Assembly (NCBI GenBank): GCA_024330925.1 | Contig: JANDJK010000002.1 | Coordinates: 16,016-80,015, forward strand | DNA: 64,000 nt | Reading direction: 5' to 3' | From: Nitrospira sp. | Lineage (GTDB): Bacteria > Nitrospirota > Nitrospiria > Nitrospirales > Nitrospiraceae | Part shown: piece after piece, positions 17,987 to 27,015 of the stretch | Position numbering within the stretch: the first letter of the stretch is position 1 | Layout: every line of letters starts with the position of its first letter | The notes under the pieces: generated by a model | Told to the model about the DNA's origin: nothing | Database searches by the model: none | What the model saw: only the letters and a program-made list of their open reading frames with translations | Position numbers and translations under genes: made by a program

Positions 17987-18733
17987 TCACAAGGAACAGA
18001 GTTGCGCTTTCAACCGGAGGATGGCTTTGGCGTGAATTTGACAGATGCGAGACTCAGTCACCTTCATCAAGTCGCCGATTTCCTTCATGGTGAGTTCTTC
18101 GAAATAATAGAGGGTCAACACCTGACGTTCTTTTGGGGGCAGATTTTCGATCGCCTTACCAACGGCCTCCCGTTCCCGCTCGCCGACCAGCAGGGCAAGG
18201 GGATCGGGATTCTGGGTGTCGGCCAACGCGGCTAAGGCCTTATGCCCGTCTACGTCTTGTAGATTGAGGTCCTCGATACTGACCATCACCGCTCCCTTCG
18301 CCTTCGTCAGGAACTCATCGAGTTCCTCTGGCGACATCTTGAGTTCAGTGGCGACCTCCTCATCGGTCGGTGGCCGACCGAGGCGATGCATCAGTTCCAC
18401 GTGCGTCCGCTGAAGCAATGTGATCCGTTCGTGCACCGAGCGCGGAATCCAGTCCATCGATCGGATCTCATCCAGCATGGCTCCTCTGATACGAAACTCA
18501 GCATAAGTTTTGAACTTGGCCTCGCGTGTCGGATCGTACTTCTCCATTGCATCCATGAGCCCAATCATGCCGACCGAAATCAGATCTTCGGCGTCCAAAT
18601 ACGCGGGTAACCGAAATGCTAGCCGGTGCGCCATGGCGTGGACCACATGAGCAAATTCCTTGATGAGCTGCTCTCGCCTACCTTCTTTAGACGAAATGGA
18701 TTGCTTAGTCTTTGCGGGAGCTGCTTTCCCCAT
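17987..18733 (-). CDS. fliA: Flagellar sigma factor 28 (FliA)
   Basis: RNA polymerase sigma factor for late flagellar genes. Visible regions in order: region 2 (LAFRLPAYLDAEDLISVGMIGLMDAMEKYDPTREAKFKTYAEFRIRGAMLDEIRSMDWIPRSVHER), region 3, and region 4 (LPPKERQVLTLYYFEELTMKEIGDLMKVTESRICQIHAKAILRLK). ATG 18733 is chosen since GGGGAGG lies eight bases ahead; ATG 18769 has no ribosome site. About 248 residues. It follows flhG, ending the fliL-fliA unit, so it is made together with the export apparatus and then drives the flgM promoter. Confidence 0.96.
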   Translation of the reverse strand: MGKAAPAKTKQSISSKEGRREQLIKEFAHVVHAMAHRLAFRLPAYLDAEDLISVGMIGLMDAMEKYDPTREAKFKTYAEFRIRGAMLDEIRSMDWIPRSVHERITLLQRTHVELMHRLGRPPTDEEVATELKMSPEELDEFLTKAKGAVMVSIEDLNLQDVDGHKALAALADTQNPDPLALLVGEREREAVGKAIENLPPKERQVLTLYYFEELTMKEIGDLMKVTESRICQIHAKAILRLKAQLCSL

Positions 18734-18773
18734 GGTTGCTTCCTCCCCGACCTTGTCTACCGACGCCATGGCT

Positions 18774-19637
18774 CTATGCCAGACGAATCATCTTTTGCCA
18801 GAGAAGTTGGACAGAGCTTTTAGGCAATGCCGGCAGGGGCCATTGCAGAACCTGGCGAGCCAACCGAGCAAAGGCTTGCGAAGCCGGTGCATCGGGAAAC
18901 ACATCCACCACCGCCTTTTGTCTCATCACAGCCAATGGGACATAATCATCCTGCGGGACATAACCGATGGGCTCGACGATCGCATGAAGAAAACGATCCA
19001 CCGCCGTATCCAACTTACGAAACACTTCTGCTGCTTCCCTTGGTCCCCTGGCGAGATTGACCAAGACCTTGAAGCGACGTTCCCGATACCGCTGGGTCAG
19101 AACCTTGATCAAGGCATAGGCATCGGTCAGCGATGTCGGCTCAGGAGTCACGACAATCACGATCTCATGGGCCGAAGAGGCAAAGAATGTGACGTTGGGG
19201 GAGATGCCAGCTCCGGTGTCAATCAAGAGCACATCCATGCCAGCAGCCAATTCCTCCAATTGCTCTTGGATGACCACTTGCTGGGAATCTGTCAACGAGG
19301 TCAGGTGAGGCACTCCCGAGCTGGCGGGCAGAACCTGGATGCCGGCTGGTCCCTCCAGACAAATCTCTTGCAGAGTACAGACACCAGACAAGGCATGCTC
19401 GATCGTGCGACGCGGCACCAGGCCCAACAGCACATCGAGATTGCCCAACCCCAAGTCAGCATCCAGCACCAACACCCGCCGCCCCAGCCGCCCCAGCGCC
19501 ACCGCCCAACTGGCAACGACATTGGTTTTTCCTACACCGCCTTTCCCACTTGAGACTGCGATGACCCTCGTGCGCGTTTCGAGTGACCCGCCGGTCGTCA
19601 GAGTAGCAGCATCGAGACCGCTGACCTGTTTTGGCAT
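18774..19637 (-). CDS. flhG: Flagellar number regulator FlhG (MinD/ParA-like ATPase)
   Basis: A 287-residue MinD-family ATPase that limits flagellar number and position by acting on FlhF and the C ring. The deviant Walker A is SSGKGGVGKTNVVAS, followed by VLVLDADLGLGNLDVLLGL and LLIDTGAGIS. The N-terminal DQAxxLR helix that stimulates FlhF in studied FlhG proteins is not recognisable: the corresponding region reads VSGLDAATLTTGG. A ribosome site GGAGGAATTGCT precedes ATG 19637. It sits between flhF and fliA, the usual order. Confidence 0.9.
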   Translation of the reverse strand: MPKQVSGLDAATLTTGGSLETRTRVIAVSSGKGGVGKTNVVASWAVALGRLGRRVLVLDADLGLGNLDVLLGLVPRRTIEHALSGVCTLQEICLEGPAGIQVLPASSGVPHLTSLTDSQQVVIQEQLEELAAGMDVLLIDTGAGISPNVTFFASSAHEIVIVVTPEPTSLTDAYALIKVLTQRYRERRFKVLVNLARGPREAAEVFRKLDTAVDRFLHAIVEPIGYVPQDDYVPLAVMRQKAVVDVFPDAPASQAFARLARQVLQWPLPALPKSSVQLLWQKMIRLA

Positions 19638-19650
19638 AGCAATTCCTCCG

Positions 19651-21018
19651 TCACATCATGACATGGGAGATAGGCCCAACGGACGCTAGTTCTCGCCCCG
19701 TTTCCGAGCCACTTACTGATTCATTCAAAGCGAGATCGGTGGTGTCGTGCCCAACGACATATCGTTGGGCGAGCAACAATGCAGCCAGACGAAGAGATGA
19801 CGCTGGCTCAATGTCTTCGGGAACCCGCTGGCCGACCCCCCAATAGGACAGAGGAAGGCCGGTTTGATACGCCACCTCATAGATGGTTCCAAACGACTCC
19901 GCTTCATCAAGCTTGGTGAACAGAAGGTGCAACGAGGGCAGCACTTTGGTCCGATCAACGAGGGCGCACAGTTCGCCTGCTCGTGCAAACGCTGGCAGGA
20001 CCAGATGCGCGGTCACCACCCAGCTCTCACTCAGCATCTGATAAAGTTCCACCGCGACAGACACATCATCACCCCGAACTCCCGGCATATCGACCAGCAC
20101 CAACTGTGCCTTGCCATAACGACGCAATCCATCCCGCAATTGCCGCGGCGACTTGGCCACCGCGAACGGCACGCCGAACGTCCGTGTGTACCGCCGCAAC
20201 TGTTCCACCGAAACCTCCTGACAGGCATCAAAGGTGACGACAGCAACGGAACGACGTCGCTTCAAACGGCAGCGAGCAGCTAACTTGGTCACGATCAACG
20301 TCTTGCCCACCCCGCTGGGACCAAGGACCAAACACACGGCCCGACCGTTCAGTTGATCAAGGCAATCGCCCTTGATCAAAACCCGATGGGCAATTTCTTG
20401 GCCAAGAGCCCGGACGAGCACCTCCTCATTGTTGGCATCGGCTTCCTTCAGTCTCCGTCGCAGATCGGTTCCCAGTAACTCTGCCGACGCAGGATGCATA
20501 CCTTGCCGAACAAACGAGCGACATAACCGGTCCAGTGCCGTCACCGACGACGAAAAAGCCGGTTGCGTTTCCGGCAGCAACATTTGTCCCAGCAGACGAC
20601 TGACCTCCCCTAATTCGGTGCGCAGATGCCGCAACCGTTTGCGCCGCCACTCCACACCCGAGCTCACTGTCCTGCTTGATGATGTGCCCTGCTCAGGAAG
20701 AAGGGGAGCATCTGGTTCCAGGGCACATCGAAGCACAGAGCGAAAATCAGAAACAGCGGTCAGCCGATCGGACAGCCTGGCATCGGCTTGACGCGGTTCT
20801 TCTCTTGGTGATCTCTCTTGAGGAGGAGCCACTGCAGACACGACAGGCTCCTCACAGGCGGCCATGACTTCCAGGACAGGGCGATCGAACACCCGCAATG
20901 GCCTATCCCTGTCCCACACTTCCCTGGAGGACAGGATGATCGCATCTGGCCCCATCTCTTGTTTGATCGCCCGCAAGGCATCCTGCATGCTTAAGGCATG
21001 AAACGTCTTTACCTTCAT
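19651..21018 (-). CDS. flhF: Flagellar SRP-type GTPase FlhF, divergent G motifs
   Basis: A membrane-associated GTPase that places polar flagella. The family start MKVKTFHALSMQDALRAIKQEMGPDAIILSSREV is clear; the NG domain begins about residue 125. P-loop VLGPSGVGKT (233-240) and TKLD (368-371) are intact. Two other signature stretches differ from SRP-GTPase norms: TFDACQEVSVEQLRRY in place of the DTYR..A.EQL loop, and VDMPGVRGDD in place of DTAGR. Both lie in catalytic regions, so hydrolysis may be altered. The B domain (about 50-125) is low complexity, as usual. 455 residues; ten bases after flhA. Confidence 0.92.
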   Translation of the reverse strand: MKVKTFHALSMQDALRAIKQEMGPDAIILSSREVWDRDRPLRVFDRPVLEVMAACEEPVVSAVAPPQERSPREEPRQADARLSDRLTAVSDFRSVLRCALEPDAPLLPEQGTSSSRTVSSGVEWRRKRLRHLRTELGEVSRLLGQMLLPETQPAFSSSVTALDRLCRSFVRQGMHPASAELLGTDLRRRLKEADANNEEVLVRALGQEIAHRVLIKGDCLDQLNGRAVCLVLGPSGVGKTLIVTKLAARCRLKRRRSVAVVTFDACQEVSVEQLRRYTRTFGVPFAVAKSPRQLRDGLRRYGKAQLVLVDMPGVRGDDVSVAVELYQMLSESWVVTAHLVLPAFARAGELCALVDRTKVLPSLHLLFTKLDEAESFGTIYEVAYQTGLPLSYWGVGQRVPEDIEPASSLRLAALLLAQRYVVGHDTTDLALNESVSGSETGRELASVGPISHVMM

Positions 21019-21027
21019 CGGCTACCC

Positions 21028-23124
21028 TCACGACGGCTGCGCGAGCTCGGCATCGATCCGCACCGTATCGAGCGATTGGAGGCGCACCCGCATATCCACT
21101 TCATTAAGACCAATAATCGGCACAGTCGGGAGCGTGCGATCAGTCAAGCGGCGCAGATGTCGGCGCAACACTTGCGAACAGAGCACAACCGGCTGGTACC
21201 CTTGTGACGCAACCCGTTCGGCCGCCTGTTTCAACCCACTCAGCAGCTTATGCGACAGAGCTGGGTCTAGCAGCAACGAGCCACCAGGCGGAAGGCTGCC
21301 CGCCTGCTCCGCCAAGGATCGGTCCAAGAGCGGATCCAACGTGATGACCTGAAGCGTTCCATCCGGCGCCTGATACTGTTTGGTAATCGTTCGAGCCAAC
21401 GCTTGACGGGCACACTCCGTGAGCGCATCCGGATCTTTGATCGTTGCGGCATGGTCTGAAACGGCTTCGAGAATGGAACGGAGGTCGCGGATCGGAACCC
21501 CCTCCCTGAGCAGATTGCTCAAGATCCGCACCACCGTTCCAAGAGGCAGCAATGTCGGGATCAACTCTTCCACTAATTTGGGGCTTGTTTTCCCGACTTC
21601 ATCGAGCAGGGTCTGAACCTCCTGCCGCCCAAGCAGTTCGTGCGCGTGACGCTTAATGATCTCGGATAAGTGGGTCGTCATCGCCGAGGCGGCATCAACT
21701 ACTGTGAACCCCGCCAACTGCGCCTGTTCGCGCAGGTCTTCGGCAATCCACAACGCCGGCAGGCCAAACGCTGGTTCTTTCGTTGGAATGCCCTGCACCA
21801 CCCCCCGTTGACCTGTCCCTGGATCGATAGCCAATAGATGCCCTGGCAATACCTCGGCTTTGGCTACCTCCACGCCTTTTAATAGCACGACATACTCGTT
21901 CGGCCGGAGCTGCAGATTGTCGCGAATATGAATGGGCGGAACGATAAAGCCCATCGACTCGGCAATCTGCCGTCGCAATCCCTTGATTCGATCCAATAGG
22001 GCATTTCCGGTGGTGCCTTCAACAAGACCGATCAAACCATACCCCACCTGGAGTTCCATCAGCTCGAGGGGTGTCACTCGCGTCACCCCTTCCTCTGCCT
22101 TAGAAGCCGCTGGAGCCGTTGCAGCCGCTTCGGCAGTTCGCTCCTCCTGATGGAGGCGATACGCCATCCATCCCGCCAACGCGCCCAATCCCAAAAATGC
22201 ACCGTGTGGCAGACCAGGCACCAGCCCTAGCACAAACAGGATCGAGGCGGCTGTACCGACAGCCTTCGACGACGTCAGCAACTGTCTGGTGATCTCTCCA
22301 CTAAGATCAGTCTCGGCAGCAGCGCGCGTGACGACAATGCCAGCGGCTGTAGAAACGATTAAGGCGGGAATCTGAGCAACCAAGCCTTCGCCTACGGTTA
22401 ACAGGGTATAGGTTTGCGCGGCCAGCGCAGGGCTCATACCCTTCTGAAGAATCCCGATGGCTAAGCCGCCGACGATGTTAACCAGGATAATGACAACAGC
22501 AGCAATGGCATCACCCCGCACAAATTTACTCGCGCCATCCATCGCGCCATAGAAATCGGCTTCCTCCGCAATTTCCCGTCGTCGCCGTCGTGCCTCGGCC
22601 TCATTGATCAATCCCGCATTCAGATCGGCATCGATACTCATTTGCTTGCCTGGCATTGCATCCAACGTGAATCGCGCCGCAACCTCAGCCACGCGACCAG
22701 CGCCTTTGGTCACCACCACAAAGTTGATGACCACAAGGATGCAAAACACCACCAGCCCCACAGTGTAATTGCCACCAACCACGAAATTGCCAAATGCCCT
22801 GATGACTTCGCCGGCTGCGCCAACCCCTTCGTTGCCATGCAACAGAATCAACCTGGTCGAAGCAATGTTGAGCGACAGCCGCAAGAGAGTGACCATCAGC
22901 AAAATGGACGGAAAGACTGAAAACTCAATGGGCCGTCGTACCTGGAGACCGACCAACAGAATGATGACAGACAGAGTGATATTGAAACTGAGCAAGAGGT
23001 CTAGCAAGAAACGGGGGAGGGGCAGCAACATGACCATCAAGATGGCCACAACGCCCATGGAAATGATGATGTCGGAATGTTTGACGAACGGCGCGCGCTG
23101 AATTGGTTCAACCTTGGTCGACAT
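21028..23124 (-). CDS. flhA: Flagellar export gate protein FlhA
   Basis: The largest export gate component, 698 residues: about eight membrane helices over residues 20-330 and a cytoplasmic substrate-docking domain. The FHIPEP-family loop is visible in GRVAEVAARFTLDAMPGKQMSIDADLNAGLINEAEARRRR, and the cytoplasmic start in LELMELQVGYGLIGLVE. It lies between flhB and flhF. The ribosome site before ATG 23124 is weak (AAGAGATCAAG). The length is normal. Confidence 0.96.
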   Translation of the reverse strand: MSTKVEPIQRAPFVKHSDIIISMGVVAILMVMLLPLPRFLLDLLLSFNITLSVIILLVGLQVRRPIEFSVFPSILLMVTLLRLSLNIASTRLILLHGNEGVGAAGEVIRAFGNFVVGGNYTVGLVVFCILVVINFVVVTKGAGRVAEVAARFTLDAMPGKQMSIDADLNAGLINEAEARRRRREIAEEADFYGAMDGASKFVRGDAIAAVVIILVNIVGGLAIGILQKGMSPALAAQTYTLLTVGEGLVAQIPALIVSTAAGIVVTRAAAETDLSGEITRQLLTSSKAVGTAASILFVLGLVPGLPHGAFLGLGALAGWMAYRLHQEERTAEAAATAPAASKAEEGVTRVTPLELMELQVGYGLIGLVEGTTGNALLDRIKGLRRQIAESMGFIVPPIHIRDNLQLRPNEYVVLLKGVEVAKAEVLPGHLLAIDPGTGQRGVVQGIPTKEPAFGLPALWIAEDLREQAQLAGFTVVDAASAMTTHLSEIIKRHAHELLGRQEVQTLLDEVGKTSPKLVEELIPTLLPLGTVVRILSNLLREGVPIRDLRSILEAVSDHAATIKDPDALTECARQALARTITKQYQAPDGTLQVITLDPLLDRSLAEQAGSLPPGGSLLLDPALSHKLLSGLKQAAERVASQGYQPVVLCSQVLRRHLRRLTDRTLPTVPIIGLNEVDMRVRLQSLDTVRIDAELAQPS

Positions 23125-23178
23125 AAATGGCTTGATCTCTTAGAACCGCCGGGATTAGTCCCGTCATTCCGTCAGTGG

Positions 23179-24276
23179 TTACAAACCAGTGGCCCCCATC
23201 CCAGTCGCCATCCCCCTGGCGCGATAGACGAACGCAAGGATTTCGGCCACCGCACGATAGAGGTCCGAGGGAATTTCTTTTCCGACATCCACCAACGCAA
23301 AAAGGGTCCGAGCAACAAACTTGTTCTCGACCACCGGTACGCCATGGTGGCGGGCCACTTCACGAATCCGTTCGGCTACTTCCCCGGCTCCTTTCGCCAC
23401 TACATAGGGAGCCGCCATACGGGACGCGTCGTACTTAAGCGCCACGGCCAAGTGCGTAGGATTTGTCACCACAACATCGGCGGTCTTGACAGCCGCGATC
23501 ATCCGTTTCTTCGCAAACTGCCGCTGGACGGCTCGAACGCGGCTTTTCATCAGCGGATCTCCTTCTGTCGATTTAAGCTCTTCTTTGATTTCTTCCTTCG
23601 ACATGCGCAAACTGCGCTCCCATTCATACCGCTGATAGAGATAATCCAACCCGGCGAGAACTCCGATCGCGCCACCGACCGCCAAGGCCGCCTTCAACAA
23701 CAGCCATCCCGTCACATGCAGCGACGTACCGAAGTCCACATCACTTAACCCCGGCACCAGAGGGACATCCCGCCGCAACACGGCAAATCCGATCCCCGTC
23801 ACGATTGCAATTTTCAGTAGCCCCTTGAGCAGTTCCACCAGAGAGCGGAGCGATAGTAACCGGGACACCCCTTTAAATGGGTTGATGCGGCTAGGATCTG
23901 GCTGCAGCACATCGGGTCTCCAAAGAAACCCTGTTTGGACGACCGTTGCCGCCCATCCAACCAGGAGAAGCCCGCCGGCTATCGGCAACGTCACCGCCAA
24001 CACGTTCCTGCCAGCTTGGATCACTCGTTCATGCACCCGCTCGACCGTCAAGTCGTTGTGCCAGCCATCCGACAACGAAAGACTCAACCCTTCCCTCGTC
24101 ATCTCAATCATCGTCTGCAGGCTAACCGGCAACATCGCAGCGAACAAACCGATGCCCCCCAGTAGCACAGCGGCAGTGGAGAGATCGCGACTCCAGGGCA
24201 CCTGCCCCTTTTGGCGCGCTTCCTCCTTACGTTTCGGTGTTGCTCGCTCAGTTTTGTTGCCGTAGTCTTCAGCCAT
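23179..24276 (-). CDS. flhB: Flagellar export switch protein FlhB
   Basis: An inner-membrane export gate protein that switches substrate class after self-cleavage. 365 residues: N-terminal ATPKRKEEARQKGQVPWSRDL, four membrane helices, and a cytoplasmic part with the autocleavage site VVTNPTHLAVALKYD (cleaved between N and P). The start overlaps the end of fliR by eight bases, indicating coupling. The C-terminal tail is short. FliK, encoded in the first unit, is its expected partner in hook-length control. Confidence 0.96.
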   Translation of the reverse strand: MAEDYGNKTERATPKRKEEARQKGQVPWSRDLSTAAVLLGGIGLFAAMLPVSLQTMIEMTREGLSLSLSDGWHNDLTVERVHERVIQAGRNVLAVTLPIAGGLLLVGWAATVVQTGFLWRPDVLQPDPSRINPFKGVSRLLSLRSLVELLKGLLKIAIVTGIGFAVLRRDVPLVPGLSDVDFGTSLHVTGWLLLKAALAVGGAIGVLAGLDYLYQRYEWERSLRMSKEEIKEELKSTEGDPLMKSRVRAVQRQFAKKRMIAAVKTADVVVTNPTHLAVALKYDASRMAAPYVVAKGAGEVAERIREVARHHGVPVVENKFVARTLFALVDVGKEIPSDLYRAVAEILAFVYRARGMATGMGATGL

Positions 24277-25057
24277 GTCCCATCACCCTGACGAGCCGCT
24301 CGATCTCCAATTCCAGCCGCTCGATTTCTCCCCCCAGCAACCCAACAACAAACGGCATCGCCAACGCGAGCATCACTAATCCACCTGCGATTGTGATGGG
24401 AAAACTGAGCACGAAGACATTGATCTGGGCGACCGCCCTCCCCAAGATAGCCAACAACACATTAGTGACGAGGACCGTGACCAAGACCGGCGTGGCTAAT
24501 TTGAGTCCAATAACGAACATCTCGCGAGAGAGGTATACAATTTCCTCACCCCATCCCATAGGAAGCAGCATCCCGAATGCGGGAATTGCATCGTAGCTGG
24601 CCACGATGGTTGAGACGACCAACACGTGGGCGTTGAGCGACAGGAACACCAGTAAAGCCAACAGCGTGAAGAACCGCCCAATGACCGGCATGTGGTGCGA
24701 GGTGGCCGGATCCAAGAGCTGCACGACGCCGAATCCCATCTGCATCCCCACGACGTCGCCGGCGAGTTCAAGCGCGCCGAAAAACAGCCGTACCGCTAGG
24801 CCGATCGTCAAGCCGATCGCCAGCTCGCCAGCGAGACCGGCCGCCAGAGCAACGGGGTCGAACGGAACGGCGGGGAGACGAACGACCGGCGCCAGCACGG
24901 CGCTCAACGCCAAGACCAATAGCACCTTGACCTTCGTTGGAACGGCGTGTCCGCTCAAAATTGGCAGCGCGGCGAGCAACCCGCCAACTCGCACGATCAG
25001 CGCCAGAAAGGATTGCCATTCCGGCAACAAGATCTGAATGGTCTGTGTCAACACCAT
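24269..25057 (-). CDS. fliR: Flagellar export gate protein FliR
   Basis: A 262-residue integral membrane protein of the export gate. About six hydrophobic segments are visible, beginning FLALIVRVGGLLAALPILSGHAVPTKVKVLLVLALSAVLAPV, and the conserved QMGFGVVQLLDPATSHHMPVIGRFFTLLALLVFL. It lies six bases after fliQ and overlaps flhB by eight bases. TAAGG lies just before ATG 25057. Confidence 0.95.
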   Translation of the reverse strand: MVLTQTIQILLPEWQSFLALIVRVGGLLAALPILSGHAVPTKVKVLLVLALSAVLAPVVRLPAVPFDPVALAAGLAGELAIGLTIGLAVRLFFGALELAGDVVGMQMGFGVVQLLDPATSHHMPVIGRFFTLLALLVFLSLNAHVLVVSTIVASYDAIPAFGMLLPMGWGEEIVYLSREMFVIGLKLATPVLVTVLVTNVLLAILGRAVAQINVFVLSFPITIAGGLVMLALAMPFVVGLLGGEIERLELEIERLVRVMGHG

Positions 25058-25062
25058 AAGCC

Positions 25063-25332
25063 TTAGCGGATGTAGAGCGGGATATCGGCCAACAAATTAA
25101 CCGTGAAGGTTGTCAGCACACTCATCATCCAAGGAAAAAAGAAGAGCAAGGCCCCAAACAGCACTAAAATTTTGGGAACGAACGTCAGCGTCGCTTCGTT
25201 CAACTGCGTCATTGCCTGAAAGGCGCTCACAACTAGTCCAACCACGAGGCTCAAACCAAGAATTGGTGCTGCGACCAACAATGTTGTCTCCAGCGCTTGT
25301 CGTCCCACCTCGGCTACCACTTCAGGCGTCAT
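25063..25332 (-). CDS. fliQ: Flagellar export gate protein FliQ
   Basis: An 89-residue protein with two membrane helices (LLVAAPILGLSLVVGLVVSAFQAMTQLNEATLTFVPKILVLFGALLFFFPWMMSVLTTF), the whole of the family pattern. It assembles with FliP and FliR into the helical gate core. GAGGTAGGATCC precedes ATG 25332. Order fliP-fliQ-fliR-flhB is standard. Confidence 0.95.
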   Translation of the reverse strand: MTPEVVAEVGRQALETTLLVAAPILGLSLVVGLVVSAFQAMTQLNEATLTFVPKILVLFGALLFFFPWMMSVLTTFTVNLLADIPLYIR

Positions 25333-25416
25333 GGATCCTACCTCGCTTGTTTATGCACAGCCTTGCCTTGCTCATTAGTCGACCAACAGGACTCCTCCTT
25401 TGCCTGCCAGCTATCG

Positions 25417-26202
25417 TCATTGAAAACTCCGAACCATCGACCCCACAACCAAGTACCAGCCATCGGCGAGCACGAAGAGCACTAACTTAAACGGCAGGGA
25501 GATCACCACCGGCGGGAGCAGCATCATCCCCATGGACATGAGAACGCTGGCGACCACCATGTCGACAATCAAAAAGGGAATGTAGATCAAAAAGCCAATC
25601 TGGAAGGCGATGCGCAGTTCACTCAGCATAAATGCGGGAATGATGACATGAGTCGGAAGATCCTCCACTTTCTCCGGCTTGGGCAAGCGGCCCAAATCGA
25701 TAAACAGTTCAAGATCCCGCTCCCTGACCTGGCGCAACATAAACCCACGGACAGGTTCAATACCTCTCGTCCATGCCTCTTCATACGAAATCCTCTCAGC
25801 CATGAGGGGCTGAAGTGCCTCGGTATACACAGCCTGTCCCACCGGAGCCATCACGAAAAGAGTCAAAAACAAGGCCAAAGATAGCAGCACCTGGTTCGGC
25901 GGCACTGTCTGGGTACCGAGCGCCTGACGAAGAAAAGACAGCACGATCACAATCCGCGTGAACGACGTCACCATGATGAATAGCGCCGGCGCCAACGACA
26001 GTACTGTAAGCAAAATGAGAATTTGGATGACGGCAGCGGTTTGTTTGGGTGAATCGGAACCAAGATCAATGCTGATGGTGGCACCCGAGGCCCATGTGTC
26101 GGTCGTGGGCCAGCAGCACAACAGGATCGTGAGCATCATCATAGCCCATAGTCCTGTACCTGTGACCCATCTGGAACGGCCGAATCGCTTAATGTCCGTC
26201 AT
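25417..26202 (-). CDS. fliP: Flagellar export gate protein FliP
   Basis: An export gate core protein with a cleavable signal: MTDIKRFGRSRWVTGTGLWAMMMLTILLCCWPTTDTWA, then the family sequence TVLSLAPALFIMVTSFTRIVIVLSFLRQALGTQTVPPNQVLLSLALFLTLFVM, and at the end IDMVVASVLMSMGMMLLPPVVISLPFKLVLFVLADGW in slightly changed form. I chose ATG 26202, which has CGGGAG just upstream and overlaps the fliO end by 14 bases; the ORF track start at 26328 lies deep in fliO. About 261 residues. Confidence 0.95.
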   Translation of the reverse strand: MTDIKRFGRSRWVTGTGLWAMMMLTILLCCWPTTDTWASGATISIDLGSDSPKQTAAVIQILILLTVLSLAPALFIMVTSFTRIVIVLSFLRQALGTQTVPPNQVLLSLALFLTLFVMAPVGQAVYTEALQPLMAERISYEEAWTRGIEPVRGFMLRQVRERDLELFIDLGRLPKPEKVEDLPTHVIIPAFMLSELRIAFQIGFLIYIPFLIVDMVVASVLMSMGMMLLPPVVISLPFKLVLFVLADGWYLVVGSMVRSFQ

Positions 26203-26584
26203 GGAACTCCCGATGGCGAAACAGGGTAGGGAACAGCCCGAAGAACCAATCCATCGGCCGCGTAACAGCCGGCGGCTGGGATGACGGCTCTTCCAACGCC
26301 AACCACTCGCGCACCTTTTCCGTGTCACTTACTCGCCCCAGTGGCACCAAGTCCGTCGCGGTGGCGCCGACAACGAAATACTCTCCTGCCACAGCCACCA
26401 CCGCAATGGTCTTCCGGGGAGCAATGGATTCGCTAGCCACTACCCTCACCAGCGCGCGCCCCCCGGTCGGAGAGACTCTTCTTCCAACCAATCGCTTGCC
26501 AGCGGCCGCCGCAAGCACCATCAACGCCAACACGACAACCAGAGCCGACACTGTGCGAAGGAGGCTGTCCCAAAAATCGATCAT
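26189..26584 (-). CDS. fliO: Flagellar export chaperone FliO
   Basis: A 131-residue bitopic membrane protein that helps FliP assemble. One N-terminal membrane helix (LLRTVSALVVVLALMVLAAAAGKRLVG) is followed by the conserved small domain VRVVASESIAPRKTIAVVAVAGEYFVVGATATDLVPLGRV. The C-terminal tail is Pro/Ser-rich. It lies between fliN and fliP and overlaps the start of fliP. Confidence 0.9.
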   Translation of the reverse strand: MIDFWDSLLRTVSALVVVLALMVLAAAAGKRLVGRRVSPTGGRALVRVVASESIAPRKTIAVVAVAGEYFVVGATATDLVPLGRVSDTEKVREWLALEEPSSQPPAVTRPMDWFFGLFPTLFRHREFHDGH

Positions 26585-26601
26585 CTCCCCCCCGTTGTTC
26601 G

Positions 26602-26991
26602 TCAGCCAAGCTGTTGAACCCGCTCCGCGGCACTGATGACCTCTGTCAAGCGGATGCCAAATTTTTCGTTAACCACGACAACTTCGCCCTTAGCCACCAA
26701 TTTGTTGTTTACCATCACATCCATCGGTTCTCCCGCCAATTTATCCAGCTCAATCACCGACCCTTGCGATAATTGAAGCAGATCACGAATGGCCATCTTT
26801 GTTGAACCGACGTAGACAGAGACGTTCATGGGAATATCAAGGAGAAACTCAATATTTTTGGGGGTCCCCGCTGGTTCAGCGTTTTGAACGGGCGGAAAGG
26901 ACGCCGGTTGTGGAGTGGCAGCCGCGCTACCGTCGCCTCGGCTGGGCTCCCTTTTTCCTCCCCCTTCGGGCACTGCTTCAGGTTCCACCAT
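26602..26991 (-). CDS. fliN: Flagellar motor switch protein FliN
   Basis: A C-ring protein of 129 residues. The C-terminal SpoA domain is clear: IEFLLDIPMNVSVYVGSTKMAIRDLLQLSQGSVIELDKLAGEPMDVMVNNKLVAKGEVVVVNEKFGIRLTEVI. The first 45 residues are a low-complexity linker. FliN also docks FliH-FliI complexes at the base in studied bacteria, which matters given the altered FliH here. CGGAGTCACGAAT precedes ATG 26991. Confidence 0.96.
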   Translation of the reverse strand: MVEPEAVPEGGGKREPSRGDGSAAATPQPASFPPVQNAEPAGTPKNIEFLLDIPMNVSVYVGSTKMAIRDLLQLSQGSVIELDKLAGEPMDVMVNNKLVAKGEVVVVNEKFGIRLTEVISAAERVQQLG

Positions 26992-27015
26992 ATTCGTGAC
27001 TCCGATGGCAAACTG

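Noticed and set aside
18660-19553. 297-codon plus-strand ORF opposite flhG
   Set aside because: Antisense shadow; His/Gln-rich translation without motif.
25417-26328. FliP start at 26328 from the ORF track
   Set aside because: The added 42 residues are Arg-rich and read through the out-of-frame end of fliO; ATG 26202 has a ribosome site and a normal signal sequence.
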